From contig JAFLUQ010000152.1 of the NCBI GenBank assembly GCA_022508735.1, positions 1 to 5,180 on the forward strand: a DNA stretch of 5,180 nucleotides, written 5' to 3'. The notes below the pieces were generated by a model that saw only the letters and a list, made by a program, of their open reading frames with translations, ran no database searches and was not told the origin of the DNA. This stretch comes from Oscillospiraceae bacterium (GTDB lineage: Bacteria; Bacillota; Clostridia; UMGS1883). The position numbers and the translations under genes were made by a program. Positions 1 through 5,098 of this stretch are shown piece after piece. Each line of letters starts with the position of its first letter. Within the stretch, counting starts at the first letter, position 1.

Positions 1-164
1 ACTCTCGCCTTAAAAATAAGATCGGATTGCGTGACATAACAAAACAGGAAAAATGATAGAACAAACCCGGTCTTTAATTTTACGAAAATTTACGCGAGAG
101 AGGGCTGTGGTCTTATTATAAAACAACACATATGATTTAAATTTCCTTTCATGTAAAAATGCCC
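1..164. other. AT-rich stretch, no gene recognised
   Basis: I see no convincing gene, RNA or terminator here. It is strongly AT-rich, like the transposase gene that follows. It may be the left part of the insertion sequence or older mobile DNA. No IS3-type left inverted repeat (TGAACT...TTGGACA pattern) could be found. A minus-strand reading frame crosses it, but that frame starts with TTG and has no ribosome binding site. Confidence 0.5.
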
Positions 165-193
165 TTGAGTTATAATTTAAATTAATATATACT
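165..193 (+). promoter_or_regulatory. Putative sigma-A promoter of the IS transposase
   Basis: The -35 box TTGAGT (165-170) and the -10 box TATACT (188-193) are separated by 17 bp. Each differs modestly from TTGACA/TATAAT. The predicted transcription start near position 200 would give a leader of about 30 nt to the transposase ATG. A second TATAAT at 171-176 has no good -35 partner. The region is so AT-rich that chance promoter-like matches are likely. Confidence 0.5.
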
Positions 194-194
194 T

Positions 195-216
195 CTGTTA
201 AAATATATATTAACAG
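195..216 (+). repeat. 7-bp inverted repeat (hairpin) just before the transposase RBS
   Basis: CTGTTAA (195-201) and TTAACAG (210-216) are perfect inverted copies around an 8-nt AT loop. The right arm runs into the Shine-Dalgarno AGGAG (215-219). In RNA entering from upstream, the hairpin would cover the first two bases of that site. A transcript started at the predicted promoter begins inside or at the edge of the left arm. It could limit transposase translation from read-through RNA, as known for some other insertion sequences. The stem is short and AT-rich, so this is tentative. Confidence 0.4.
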
Positions 217-228
217 GAGAAAAATCAA

Positions 229-1374
229 ATGAAAATAACATCTTCAGAGCAAAAGCAAGTCATTATCAACCGATATCTATCCGGTGAATCTGTTAATTCC
301 ATATCCACAGAGACAGGTATTCCGCGCAGCACTTTATATTACTGGATTGACAAACATAAGAAAGCATCAACTCGTAATCCTAATATAACACTTCGCGAAT
401 TCAGCGCAAACAAGAGAAAAATACAGCATCTCAGTGACATTATTGAAATACTTCAATCATCACCATGTTCGGCAATGGCACCTCTTCAGGAGAGATTAAC
501 TGTCATAGAAGAGTTTTCCGCCAAGTATCATGTCCATACTCTATGCGAGGCCCTAAAAGTTTCAAAGGGAACATATTACAATCACATTTTACGAAACAAA
601 CGCAAAAACTCCATGTTCAATCAAAAATGTGCAGAACTGAAACCCATTATCCAAGATATATATGATAAAAATAGCCAGATTTTTGGCCCTACTAAAATAA
701 CCCCTATTTTACGCGAGCTCGGATACAGCGTATCTGAAAAGTCTGTGACGAGAATCATGCGAGAGATGGGTTTGTACAGCATCAGGGGTGCCGCAAAAAC
801 AATGTACAAACATTATCAGAAGCAGCAAAGAACAAACATATTGAATCAGAATTTTACTGCTGATGCCCCAAATCTGATATGGGTAAGCGATGTCACTCAA
901 TTCAACCTAAATCAGAAACGATTTTACATCTGCGTTATAATTGATATATTTTCTCGCAAAGTAGTTTCATATCATATTGCCAAAAAGAACAGCACTCAAT
1001 TAGTGAAAACCACTTTTAAAAAAGCATATATATTACGGAAACCGTCTGATGGTCTCTTATTCCACACTGATAATGGCAGCAACTATATTTCAAACACCTT
1101 TATGAACTACCTGAATGATTTAGGTGTTGTACAGTCATTTTCAAGAGTACATATTCCATACGACAATTCCGTATGTGAATCATTTTTCAGTACTATGAAA
1201 CGCGAAGAATTATACCGATATAAATATTCAAGCGTTGCTGAATTCATGAAAAGCGTAGAAAAGTATATTAACTTTTTCAACAGCGAACGTCCTCATTCAA
1301 CTCTAAAGTACAAAACTCCGGACAAATATGAAGCCGATTTTTGGCTCAAACAAGGATTTCTTACTGAAGAGTGA
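229..1374 (+). CDS. IS3-family transposase, single ORF (OrfA-OrfB type fusion)
   Basis: This is a 381-aa DDE transposase that cuts and joins the ends of its insertion sequence. An N-terminal helix-turn-helix (about residues 8-45) is followed by a hydrophobic-heptad stretch (about 55-77) that may be an oligomerising coiled coil. Next come an HTH_21-like region (about 130-190, with IFGPTKI) and the RNase-H-fold integrase core (about 213-320). The catalytic triad is intact: D221 (WVSDVTQF), D281 (FHTDNGSNY) and E317 (YDNSVCESFF). D281 and E317 have 35 residues between them, the classic IS3 D,D(35)E spacing. IS3 elements usually make OrfA and OrfB in two frames joined by a -1 frameshift; here both parts lie in one open frame, so no frameshift is needed. 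The ATG has AGGAG at 215-219, 9 nt upstream. The gene is AT-rich and opposite in strand to all its neighbours. The protein looks full length and probably active. Confidence 0.95.
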   Translation: MKITSSEQKQVIINRYLSGESVNSISTETGIPRSTLYYWIDKHKKASTRNPNITLREFSANKRKIQHLSDIIEILQSSPCSAMAPLQERLTVIEEFSAKYHVHTLCEALKVSKGTYYNHILRNKRKNSMFNQKCAELKPIIQDIYDKNSQIFGPTKITPILRELGYSVSEKSVTRIMREMGLYSIRGAAKTMYKHYQKQQRTNILNQNFTADAPNLIWVSDVTQFNLNQKRFYICVIIDIFSRKVVSYHIAKKNSTQLVKTTFKKAYILRKPSDGLLFHTDNGSNYISNTFMNYLNDLGVVQSFSRVHIPYDNSVCESFFSTMKREELYRYKYSSVAEFMKSVEKYINFFNSERPHSTLKYKTPDKYEADFWLKQGFLTEE

Positions 1375-1510
1375 CTTGGACGGCGGCAGTTCATATTTAT
1401 GCCGAAAAATATTATTTTTCTCATTTTTAACTTTTTTGATTTTTATGTCCAATCTTGTGCGAGTTCAGTTTTATTCTCAAATCCGCATAAAGACGCCATT
1501 TTCAGGCAAC
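1375..1510. other. Non-coding stretch between transposase and tRNA terminator
   Basis: The stretch is AT-rich with no credible gene. It holds a short hairpin just after the transposase stop: CGGCA at 1384-1388 and TGCCG at 1400-1404, with an 11-nt loop and A/T-rich sequence after it. This could be a weak terminator for the transposase. The putative IS right end follows at 1446-1467. From about 1468 to 1510 nothing is recognised. Small reading frames that begin here and run on through the tRNA are artefacts. Confidence 0.5.
1446..1467. repeat. Putative right inverted repeat of the IS3-family element
   Basis: Read inward from the right (minus strand), the segment begins TGAACT and, after 9 nt, continues TTGGACA. 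This is the layout I associate with many IS3-family ends in Bacillota. It lies about 70 bp after the transposase stop, a reasonable distance. The partner left end was not found, so the call rests on motif resemblance alone. Confidence 0.45.
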
Positions 1511-1551
1511 AAAAAAGTAAGAGTCCAAACCTTCACGGTTCGGACTCTTAC
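1511..1551 (-). terminator. Intrinsic terminator of the tRNA-Lys gene
   Basis: On the minus strand a 10-bp perfect stem (1542-1551 with 1517-1526) continues after one mismatch into 4 more pairs (1537-1540 with 1528-1531). It closes on a 5-nt loop and is followed by a run of six T (1516-1511). It begins about 12 nt beyond the CCA end of the tRNA, as expected for a single-tRNA transcript. Confidence 0.92.
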
Positions 1552-1562
1552 GTGTCTTCATG

Positions 1563-1638
1563 TGGTGCGCCATCAGGGACTCGAACCCTGGACACCCTGA
1601 TTAAGAGTCAGGTGCTCTACCAACTGAGCTAATGGCAC
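1563..1638 (-). tRNA. tRNA-Lys (anticodon CUU)
   Basis: The 76-nt sequence folds as a complete cloverleaf. The acceptor stem GTGCCAT pairs with ATGGCGC (one G-U), D-arm GCTC pairs with GAGC, and the anticodon stem CCTGA pairs with TCAGG. The anticodon loop CTCTTAA puts CTT at positions 34-36, so it reads AAG (lysine). The variable loop has 5 nt, the T-arm is CAGGG/CCCTG with loop TTCGAGT, the discriminator base is A, and CCA is encoded. Wobble base 34 is C, not U, so this tRNA should not be a substrate of the MnmM methyltransferase encoded nearby. It has its own promoter and terminator. Confidence 0.97.
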
Positions 1639-1682
1639 ATATATTTGGTTATCGCTCGGTAGCTTCTCACCGAACAGTTGAT

Positions 1683-1734
1683 ATTATAGCACGGAAGTTA
1701 AGGTTTGTCAATAGTTTTTTGAAAAAAAATTGAA
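1683..1734 (-). promoter_or_regulatory. Near-consensus sigma-A promoter with UP element for tRNA-Lys
   Basis: On the minus strand the -35 box is a perfect TTGACA (1711-1706), the spacer is 17 bp, and the -10 box is a perfect TATAAT (1688-1683). Directly upstream, 1734-1713 holds a T8 tract, one C and an A6 tract. This fits the known UP-element consensus (A-rich, W/T-rich, then A-tract) at almost every specified position and in the right register. The transcript should start near 1676, leaving a roughly 40-nt 5' leader with a 5-bp hairpin (1669-1673 with 1656-1660) for processing. This is the architecture of a strong stable-RNA promoter. Confidence 0.9.
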
Positions 1735-1752
1735 ATTTCTGCAACTAAATTT
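1722..1752 (-). terminator. Possible weak terminator after mnmM
   Basis: After the mnmM stop, AAATTT at 1752-1747 can pair with AAATTT at 1738-1733 around an 8-nt loop, and a T8 tract (1729-1722) follows. The stem has only A-T pairs, so termination would be inefficient. The same bases make up the UP element of the tRNA-Lys promoter, which may be their main role. Confidence 0.25.
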
Positions 1753-1756
1753 ACAG

Positions 1757-2314
1757 CTATGTGGTTTTCAGGATAAACACTGAGATCGGAACGTCTCCCG
1801 TGCGGTTAAAAAACTCCGTTTTCAGTACTGTAAAGCGGGTATTATCTACGGTTTTAAGGTAATCCAGCACGGAGTCACGCTCATCATAGCCGTTACGGCC
1901 GCCGTAATATATGGAAATGGAAATTGCACCGCCTTCCTTGAGCAATTCCAATGCGGCATTTATGGCGGCAATGGTGCTATCGGCACGGGTATAGACAGAG
2001 TGGTCGCCGCCCGGCAGCCAGCCGAGATTGAAGACTATTAAATCAGCAGTGCCTGGCTCGGCATAGGCTGCCATATTTGCATGGCTATCGAGGACGACTT
2101 CGCCTATGCCGTCAAAGCCCAGCTCTGCCAGGCGCTTTTTGGTGTTCTCGACTGCTTTGGGCTGCACGTCAAAGGCCAGCACACGTCCGCGCTCGCCCAC
2201 GAGCGCACAAAGAGCCGCGGTGTCATGGCCGTTGCCGGCAGTGGCATCTATACAGAAGCCGCCTTCCGTGGCGTGCTCACGGAAAAACTTCTCATTTATC
2301 GTCAGAGTGTTCAC
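1757..2314 (-). CDS. mnmM: tRNA (mnm5s2U34)-methyltransferase MnmM (YtqB family)
   Basis: This 185-aa class I SAM-dependent methyltransferase resembles Bacillus YtqB. That family, long labelled a putative rRNA methylase, has been shown to make the last step of wobble modification: nm5(s2)U34 to mnm5(s2)U34 in tRNAs such as Lys(UUU), Glu and Gln. The SAM-binding motif I is DATAGNGHDT (23-32) and an acidic motif-II residue lies in AFDVQ (47-51). The family signature FNLGWLPGGD is at 95-104; relatives usually have Y where this has W. A glycine-rich YYGGRNG segment (136-142) and NRTGDVPISVFIL near the C-terminus also fit. The N-terminus is short but normal for the family. Translation starts at GTG (2314-2312) with AGGGGGAG at 2327-2320, 5 nt upstream; an in-frame stop lies shortly upstream of it. 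It follows the XRE gene by 37 bp and is probably co-transcribed. Substrate assignment is by family, not seen in this sequence. Confidence 0.85.
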   Translation of the reverse strand: MNTLTINEKFFREHATEGGFCIDATAGNGHDTAALCALVGERGRVLAFDVQPKAVENTKKRLAELGFDGIGEVVLDSHANMAAYAEPGTADLIVFNLGWLPGGDHSVYTRADSTIAAINAALELLKEGGAISISIYYGGRNGYDERDSVLDYLKTVDNTRFTVLKTEFFNRTGDVPISVFILKTT

Positions 2315-2351
2315 GGTTTCTCCCCCTGATTGTTAACAACTTATTAAACCA

Positions 2352-3254
2352 TTAGTCAAATACCGGCTTTTCCATCTGCCATCTTTCGGCCTCTTCATTC
2401 TCGCCCAGCCGTTGGCAGACACGGATCAGTAACTCATATACGTCGCCGCGCTCCTGCAAATGGAGCAGCTGCTTACGTTCGCGGTCAAATATCTCAACAA
2501 GTGAAAATACCGCTCGAAAGCTATTTTTGGCGTCGGAATATCTCTCCAGCTTCTCATAGGCTAAGCCCTGCTGAGTCAGTATGCTCGCCAGATTGTATAC
2601 GTGCAGATCGATATCCTCCTGACAGTAATCGACCTCGTCTTTGTAGTTCCCCTCAGCATTGGCGATATATGACATCATCTTATTCCACGTCATATCGGGC
2701 CGACACGGGAATTTTTCAGCACACTTCATAGCGGCTGCCCGGTTGCCGTAGGAGGAATGAAGAATGACCATTATCATATTAGCCCGCATAATATCATTTA
2801 CATTTTTTGAATACTCTGCAAGAGTACGGGCCTGACGCTCGCAATTTTTATATATCTGCTCCGCTCGCTCGCGGTTATAGTCGCCGCCGCTTTCCGGACA
2901 GACCAGAGTTATTCCGCATTCCAAGCTATTCACCAACAGGGCCGGACTGTTAGGGTAGCACGCCAGCGCCTCCTGTAGTGCGTCGTAGGTTTTTTCAACA
3001 TCGGGCAGCCGGTAAGCTTGCTCAAGAATATCACCGATATCAGTGCCATCAGTGCCGAGCCCGACGAGCACATCGGCACTGACCTGAAATTCTCTCGCCA
3101 ACGGAGCAAGCTGAGATATATCGGGCAAGCTGAGTCCGTTTTCCCACTTAGACACCGCCTGAGCTGAAATATTAAGCCGCTCAGCCAATTGCTCCTGCGT
3201 AATGCCGCGCTCCCTTCTGAGCCTCTTGATTGTTTCACCTATAGAAAATACCAT
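2352..3254 (-). CDS. XRE-family transcriptional regulator with C-terminal helical repeats
   Basis: This is a 300-aa cytoplasmic DNA-binding protein. Residues 5-65 form a Cro/C1-type helix-turn-helix (IGETIKRLRRERGITQEQLA, then SAQAVSKWENG as recognition helix, then the usual LAREFQVSADVLVG tail). Residues 70-300 are predicted to be almost all helical. TPR-like units are seen around 226-252 (GLAYEKLERYSDAKNSF) and 270-294 (VYELLIRVCQRLGENEEAERW). In many Bacillota regulators such a domain senses a peptide or partner protein; no ligand can be inferred here. There is no membrane segment or signal peptide. The ATG has a strong GGAGGGG site (3269-3263) 7 or 8 nt upstream. That site is one arm of a large inverted repeat which also spans the gene's promoter, suggesting autoregulation. 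mnmM lies 37 bp downstream and leuA 88 bp upstream, both on the same strand. The target genes are unknown. Confidence 0.88.
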   Translation of the reverse strand: MVFSIGETIKRLRRERGITQEQLAERLNISAQAVSKWENGLSLPDISQLAPLAREFQVSADVLVGLGTDGTDIGDILEQAYRLPDVEKTYDALQEALACYPNSPALLVNSLECGITLVCPESGGDYNRERAEQIYKNCERQARTLAEYSKNVNDIMRANMIMVILHSSYGNRAAAMKCAEKFPCRPDMTWNKMMSYIANAEGNYKDEVDYCQEDIDLHVYNLASILTQQGLAYEKLERYSDAKNSFRAVFSLVEIFDRERKQLLHLQERGDVYELLIRVCQRLGENEEAERWQMEKPVFD

Positions 3255-3261
3255 AACTTAT

Positions 3262-3301
3262 CCCCTCCGAACACATTATATCAAAAATGTATTCGGAGGG
3301 G
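3262..3301. repeat. 16-bp-arm inverted repeat spanning xre promoter and RBS
   Basis: CCCCTCCGAA (3262-3271) and TTCGGAGGGG (3292-3301) are perfect inverted copies. After one mismatch on each side, 5 more pairs follow (ACATT 3273-3277, AATGT 3286-3290), leaving an 8-nt centre. The centres of the outer arms are 30 bp apart, about three DNA turns. On the minus strand the right-hand arm overlaps the -35 position, the centre holds the -10, and the left-hand arm is the Shine-Dalgarno of the XRE gene. It could be an operator for the regulator itself, or an RNA hairpin that hides the ribosome site in read-through RNA from leuA. No T-run follows it on the minus strand, so it is not an ordinary terminator for leuA. 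Confidence 0.85.
3275..3283 (-). promoter_or_regulatory. Extended -10 promoter of the XRE regulator gene
   Basis: The minus strand reads TGATATAAT: a perfect TATAAT (3280-3275) preceded by the TGn extension. At 17 bp upstream the hexamer is TTCCCC, a poor -35, so the extended -10 would have to carry recognition. Transcription should start near 3268-3266. The mRNA would then begin almost at GGAGGGG, with a leader of only about 12-15 nt, and would lack the upstream arm of the inverted repeat. Confidence 0.6.
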
Positions 3302-3342
3302 AATAGCTTTTTCGGATATTTTTTCTCAACCGAAAGTTGAAT

Positions 3343-4995
3343 TTACTTCAGGCGATTTATAGCGCTGATAAGCGCGTTTACTGAAGCGGTCATGATATCG
3401 GTATCCATACCGGCCCCCCATGAGGACTCAGTGCCGTTGCTGATCTCGATATAGGTCACAGCCTGGCTCTTGCTGCCCTTTTCAAGGGCGTGCTCCTTAT
3501 ATGTGGCAACAGAAAAGCCGGGGTGATAGCGGTCACAGAGAGCATTGCATACAGCATCCAGACGGCCGTTGCCGTGGCCCGCCAGAACCAGCGTGTCGCC
3601 GTTAAGCTCCACAGTGACCTCGGCCTCGATGCCGTTGCGCTGAACATAGTGACACTCAATAAGCCTCATGGGAGTTTCGAGGTTAATGAAATCCTTCTTG
3701 AAGATGCCCAGAACCTCCTCAGGTGAAAGCTCCTTGTGCATATGATCAGACACAGATTTAACCGCATAGCCGAACACCTCGCGCATCTTCGGGGGCAGGT
3801 CGTAGCCAAACTGCTTCTCCATAAGATAGCCGATGCCGCCCTTGCCGCTCTGGCTGTTTATACGGATAACGTCGCTCTCATATTCGCGGCCAACGTCCAC
3901 CGGATCGATGGGCAGATAGGGAACACTCCAGGTATCGAGCTGCTTCTCCTCGCGCCATTTCATGCCCTTTGCGATGGCGTCCTGATGAGAGCCGCTGAAG
4001 GCGGCGAATACCAGACGGCCGGCGTAGGGTGTGCGCTCGCCCACGCTCATACCCGTCAGGCGCTCATAGGCACCGACGATGAGGGGCAGATTTTCAAAAT
4101 TCAGCTCGGGATCCACACCGTGGCTGAACATATTCATGGCAAGAGTCACAATATCCACATTGCCGGTGCGCTCACCGTTACCGAAAAGCGTACCCTCGAT
4201 GCGGTCGCCGCCGGCAAGGAGGCCCAGCTCACTGTCGGCCACGGCGCAGCCGCGGTCGTTGTGGGGGTGCAGAGAAATAATCACGCTGTCGCGGCGGTTC
4301 ATGTTGTCGCTCATATACTCAATCTGGCTGGCATATACGTGAGGCAGAGACATCTCAACCGTAACGGGCAGATTGATAATGACCTTGCGTTCAGGGGTGG
4401 GCTCCCAGATGTCGATAACCTCGTTGCAGACCTCAAGGGCATACTCAGGCTCGGTGCCGGTGAAGCTCTCGGGAGAGTATTCAAACAGGAAGTCGCCCTC
4501 GGTCTTTTCGGCAAACTCCTTCAGGAGCTTTGCGCCGGAAACAGCTATCTCCTTTATTTCGTCCTTGCTGCGGCGGAACACCTGCTCGCGCTGGGCAAGG
4601 CTCGTGGAGTTATAGAGGTGAACTATGGCCTTTTTGCAGCCCTTGAGGGCCTCAAAGGTCTTTTGGATTATGTGCTCGCGGGACTGGGTGAGCACCTGGA
4701 TCACCACATCGTCGGGTATCAGGTTCTTTTCGATCAGTGCACGGGTAAACTCGTACTCTGTTTCACTGGCGGCAGGGAAACCAACCTCGATCTCCTTAAA
4801 GCCAACCTCCACGAGGAATTGGAAGAACTCCAGCTTTTCCTCAAGGCTCATGGGCACGACAAGGGCCTGATTGCCGTCGCGCAGATCCACACTGCACCAT
4901 GCGGGCGCCTTATCGATATATTCCTTTCTCGCCCACTTCATTTCGCTCTTAGGAGGCATAAAGTAGCCCCTTTGATACTTTTGGTAATTTTTCAT
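3343..4995 (-). CDS. leuA: 2-isopropylmalate synthase (LeuA type 2)
   Basis: The enzyme condenses acetyl-CoA with 2-ketoisovalerate, the committed step of leucine synthesis, in the cytoplasm. The product is 550 aa, typical of the long type-2 LeuA family. The catalytic TIM barrel (about 30-310) has CSVDLRDGNQA (34-44, D40 metal ligand), FEYSPESFTGTE (171-182), HPHNDRG (243-249, H243 and H245 metal ligands) and LFGNGERTGNVD (270-281). The linker region shows FAAFSGSHQDA (330-340) and IRINSQSGKGG (377-387). The C-terminal LeuA regulatory domain (about 440-550) keeps GHGNGRLDA (473-481), so leucine feedback inhibition is likely. I start at ATG 4995-4993 because the protein then begins like its family and AAAGGAG (5012-5006) lies 10 nt upstream. 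The frame stays open to 5133, but that stretch is the T-box leader and should not be annotated as protein. No clear terminator follows, and no other leu gene is in the window. Confidence 0.95.
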   Translation of the reverse strand: MKNYQKYQRGYFMPPKSEMKWARKEYIDKAPAWCSVDLRDGNQALVVPMSLEEKLEFFQFLVEVGFKEIEVGFPAASETEYEFTRALIEKNLIPDDVVIQVLTQSREHIIQKTFEALKGCKKAIVHLYNSTSLAQREQVFRRSKDEIKEIAVSGAKLLKEFAEKTEGDFLFEYSPESFTGTEPEYALEVCNEVIDIWEPTPERKVIINLPVTVEMSLPHVYASQIEYMSDNMNRRDSVIISLHPHNDRGCAVADSELGLLAGGDRIEGTLFGNGERTGNVDIVTLAMNMFSHGVDPELNFENLPLIVGAYERLTGMSVGERTPYAGRLVFAAFSGSHQDAIAKGMKWREEKQLDTWSVPYLPIDPVDVGREYESDVIRINSQSGKGGIGYLMEKQFGYDLPPKMREVFGYAVKSVSDHMHKELSPEEVLGIFKKDFINLETPMRLIECHYVQRNGIEAEVTVELNGDTLVLAGHGNGRLDAVCNALCDRYHPGFSVATYKEHALEKGSKSQAVTYIEISNGTESSWGAGMDTDIMTASVNALISAINRLK

Positions 4996-5040
4996 GACCA
5001 ATACGCTCCTTTCAAGTGTCTGTTCTTTTTTGGGGGAAAT

Positions 5041-5074
5041 AAAAAACTCCGCCCCTAATGACATAGAGACGAAG
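5041..5074 (-). terminator. Regulated terminator of the leuA T-box leader
   Basis: On the minus strand 5074-5064 pairs with 5057-5047 (11 bp including three G-U pairs) around a 6-nt loop, and six T (5046-5041) follow. The 5' strand is shared with the antiterminator, so only one of the two can form. The terminator ends about 45 nt before the leuA start codon and stops transcription when the cognate tRNA is charged. Confidence 0.92.
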
Positions 5075-5098
5075 CACAAACTTCGCGGTACCACTCTA
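5064..5098 (-). promoter_or_regulatory. T-box antiterminator helix
   Basis: On the minus strand UAGAG (5098-5094) pairs with CUCUA (5068-5064). The 7-nt bulge UGGUACC (5093-5087) receives the tRNA acceptor end. GCGAAG (5086-5081) pairs with CUUCGU (5074-5069) around a 6-nt loop (5080-5075). This reproduces the conserved T-box antiterminator: two helices flanking the tRNA-binding bulge. Its 3' strand is the same sequence that forms the 5' strand of the terminator. Confidence 0.92.

Larger units (their letters stand above)
165..1467 (+). mobile_element. IS3-family insertion sequence, left boundary undefined
   Basis: The element consists of the single transposase gene plus AT-rich flanks. The right limit is set by an IS3-like end at 1446-1467. 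The left limit is given only as the transposase promoter, because no matching inverted repeat or flanking target duplication could be found in positions 1-228. Either the left end has diverged, been deleted, or lies outside the window. It sits downstream of the tRNA-Lys terminator and interrupts no visible gene. Confidence 0.55.

Noticed and set aside
32..58. Possible left inverted repeat beginning TGACATAACA
   Set aside because: It aligns to the right end only with several gaps, and the flanking bases do not give a matching target duplication.
2..100. 7-bp inverted repeat CTCTCGC (2-8) and GCGAGAG (94-100)
   Set aside because: Seven matching bases over about 100 bp are expected by chance at roughly this frequency, and no other structure supports it.
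10..228. 72-codon minus-strand frame with a hydrophobic start
   Set aside because: It begins at TTG without a ribosome binding site, its hydrophobic residues reflect AT-richness, and it overlaps the transposase promoter region.
1377..1393. Alternative IS right end (minus strand TGAACTG then GTCCAAG)
   Set aside because: It resembles the start of IS3 ends but lacks the TTGGACA part in the right orientation, and it nearly abuts the transposase stop; the segment at 1446-1467 fits the pattern better.
1328..1632. Two small + strand frames ending in peptides like GTRTLDTLIKSQVLYQL
   Set aside because: These are the well-known spurious translation of the antisense strand of a tRNA-Lys gene and its terminator.
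1563..1638. tRNA-Lys 3' end as an integration (att) site
   Set aside because: No second copy of the tRNA 3' end and no integrase gene are present in the window.
2330..2339. Perfect palindrome TTGTTAACAA between xre and mnmM
   Set aside because: It is short, AT-rich, lacks a T-run and cannot form a stable hairpin; it is probably chance.
2077..2355. Three overlapping + strand frames opposite mnmM
   Set aside because: They are antisense to a clear methyltransferase gene, and their arginine/proline-rich products resemble no known family.
3311..3337. Hairpin candidates after leuA (TTTCGG/CCGAAA and TCAAC/GTTGA on the minus strand)
   Set aside because: The stems are short with A-rich rather than T-rich sequence after them on the coding strand, so they do not make a convincing terminator.
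3736..5058. Long 440-codon open frame on the + strand opposite leuA
   Set aside because: It lies wholly antisense to a clear leuA and its leader, has an alanine/histidine-rich composition typical of antisense shadows, and resembles no family I recognise.
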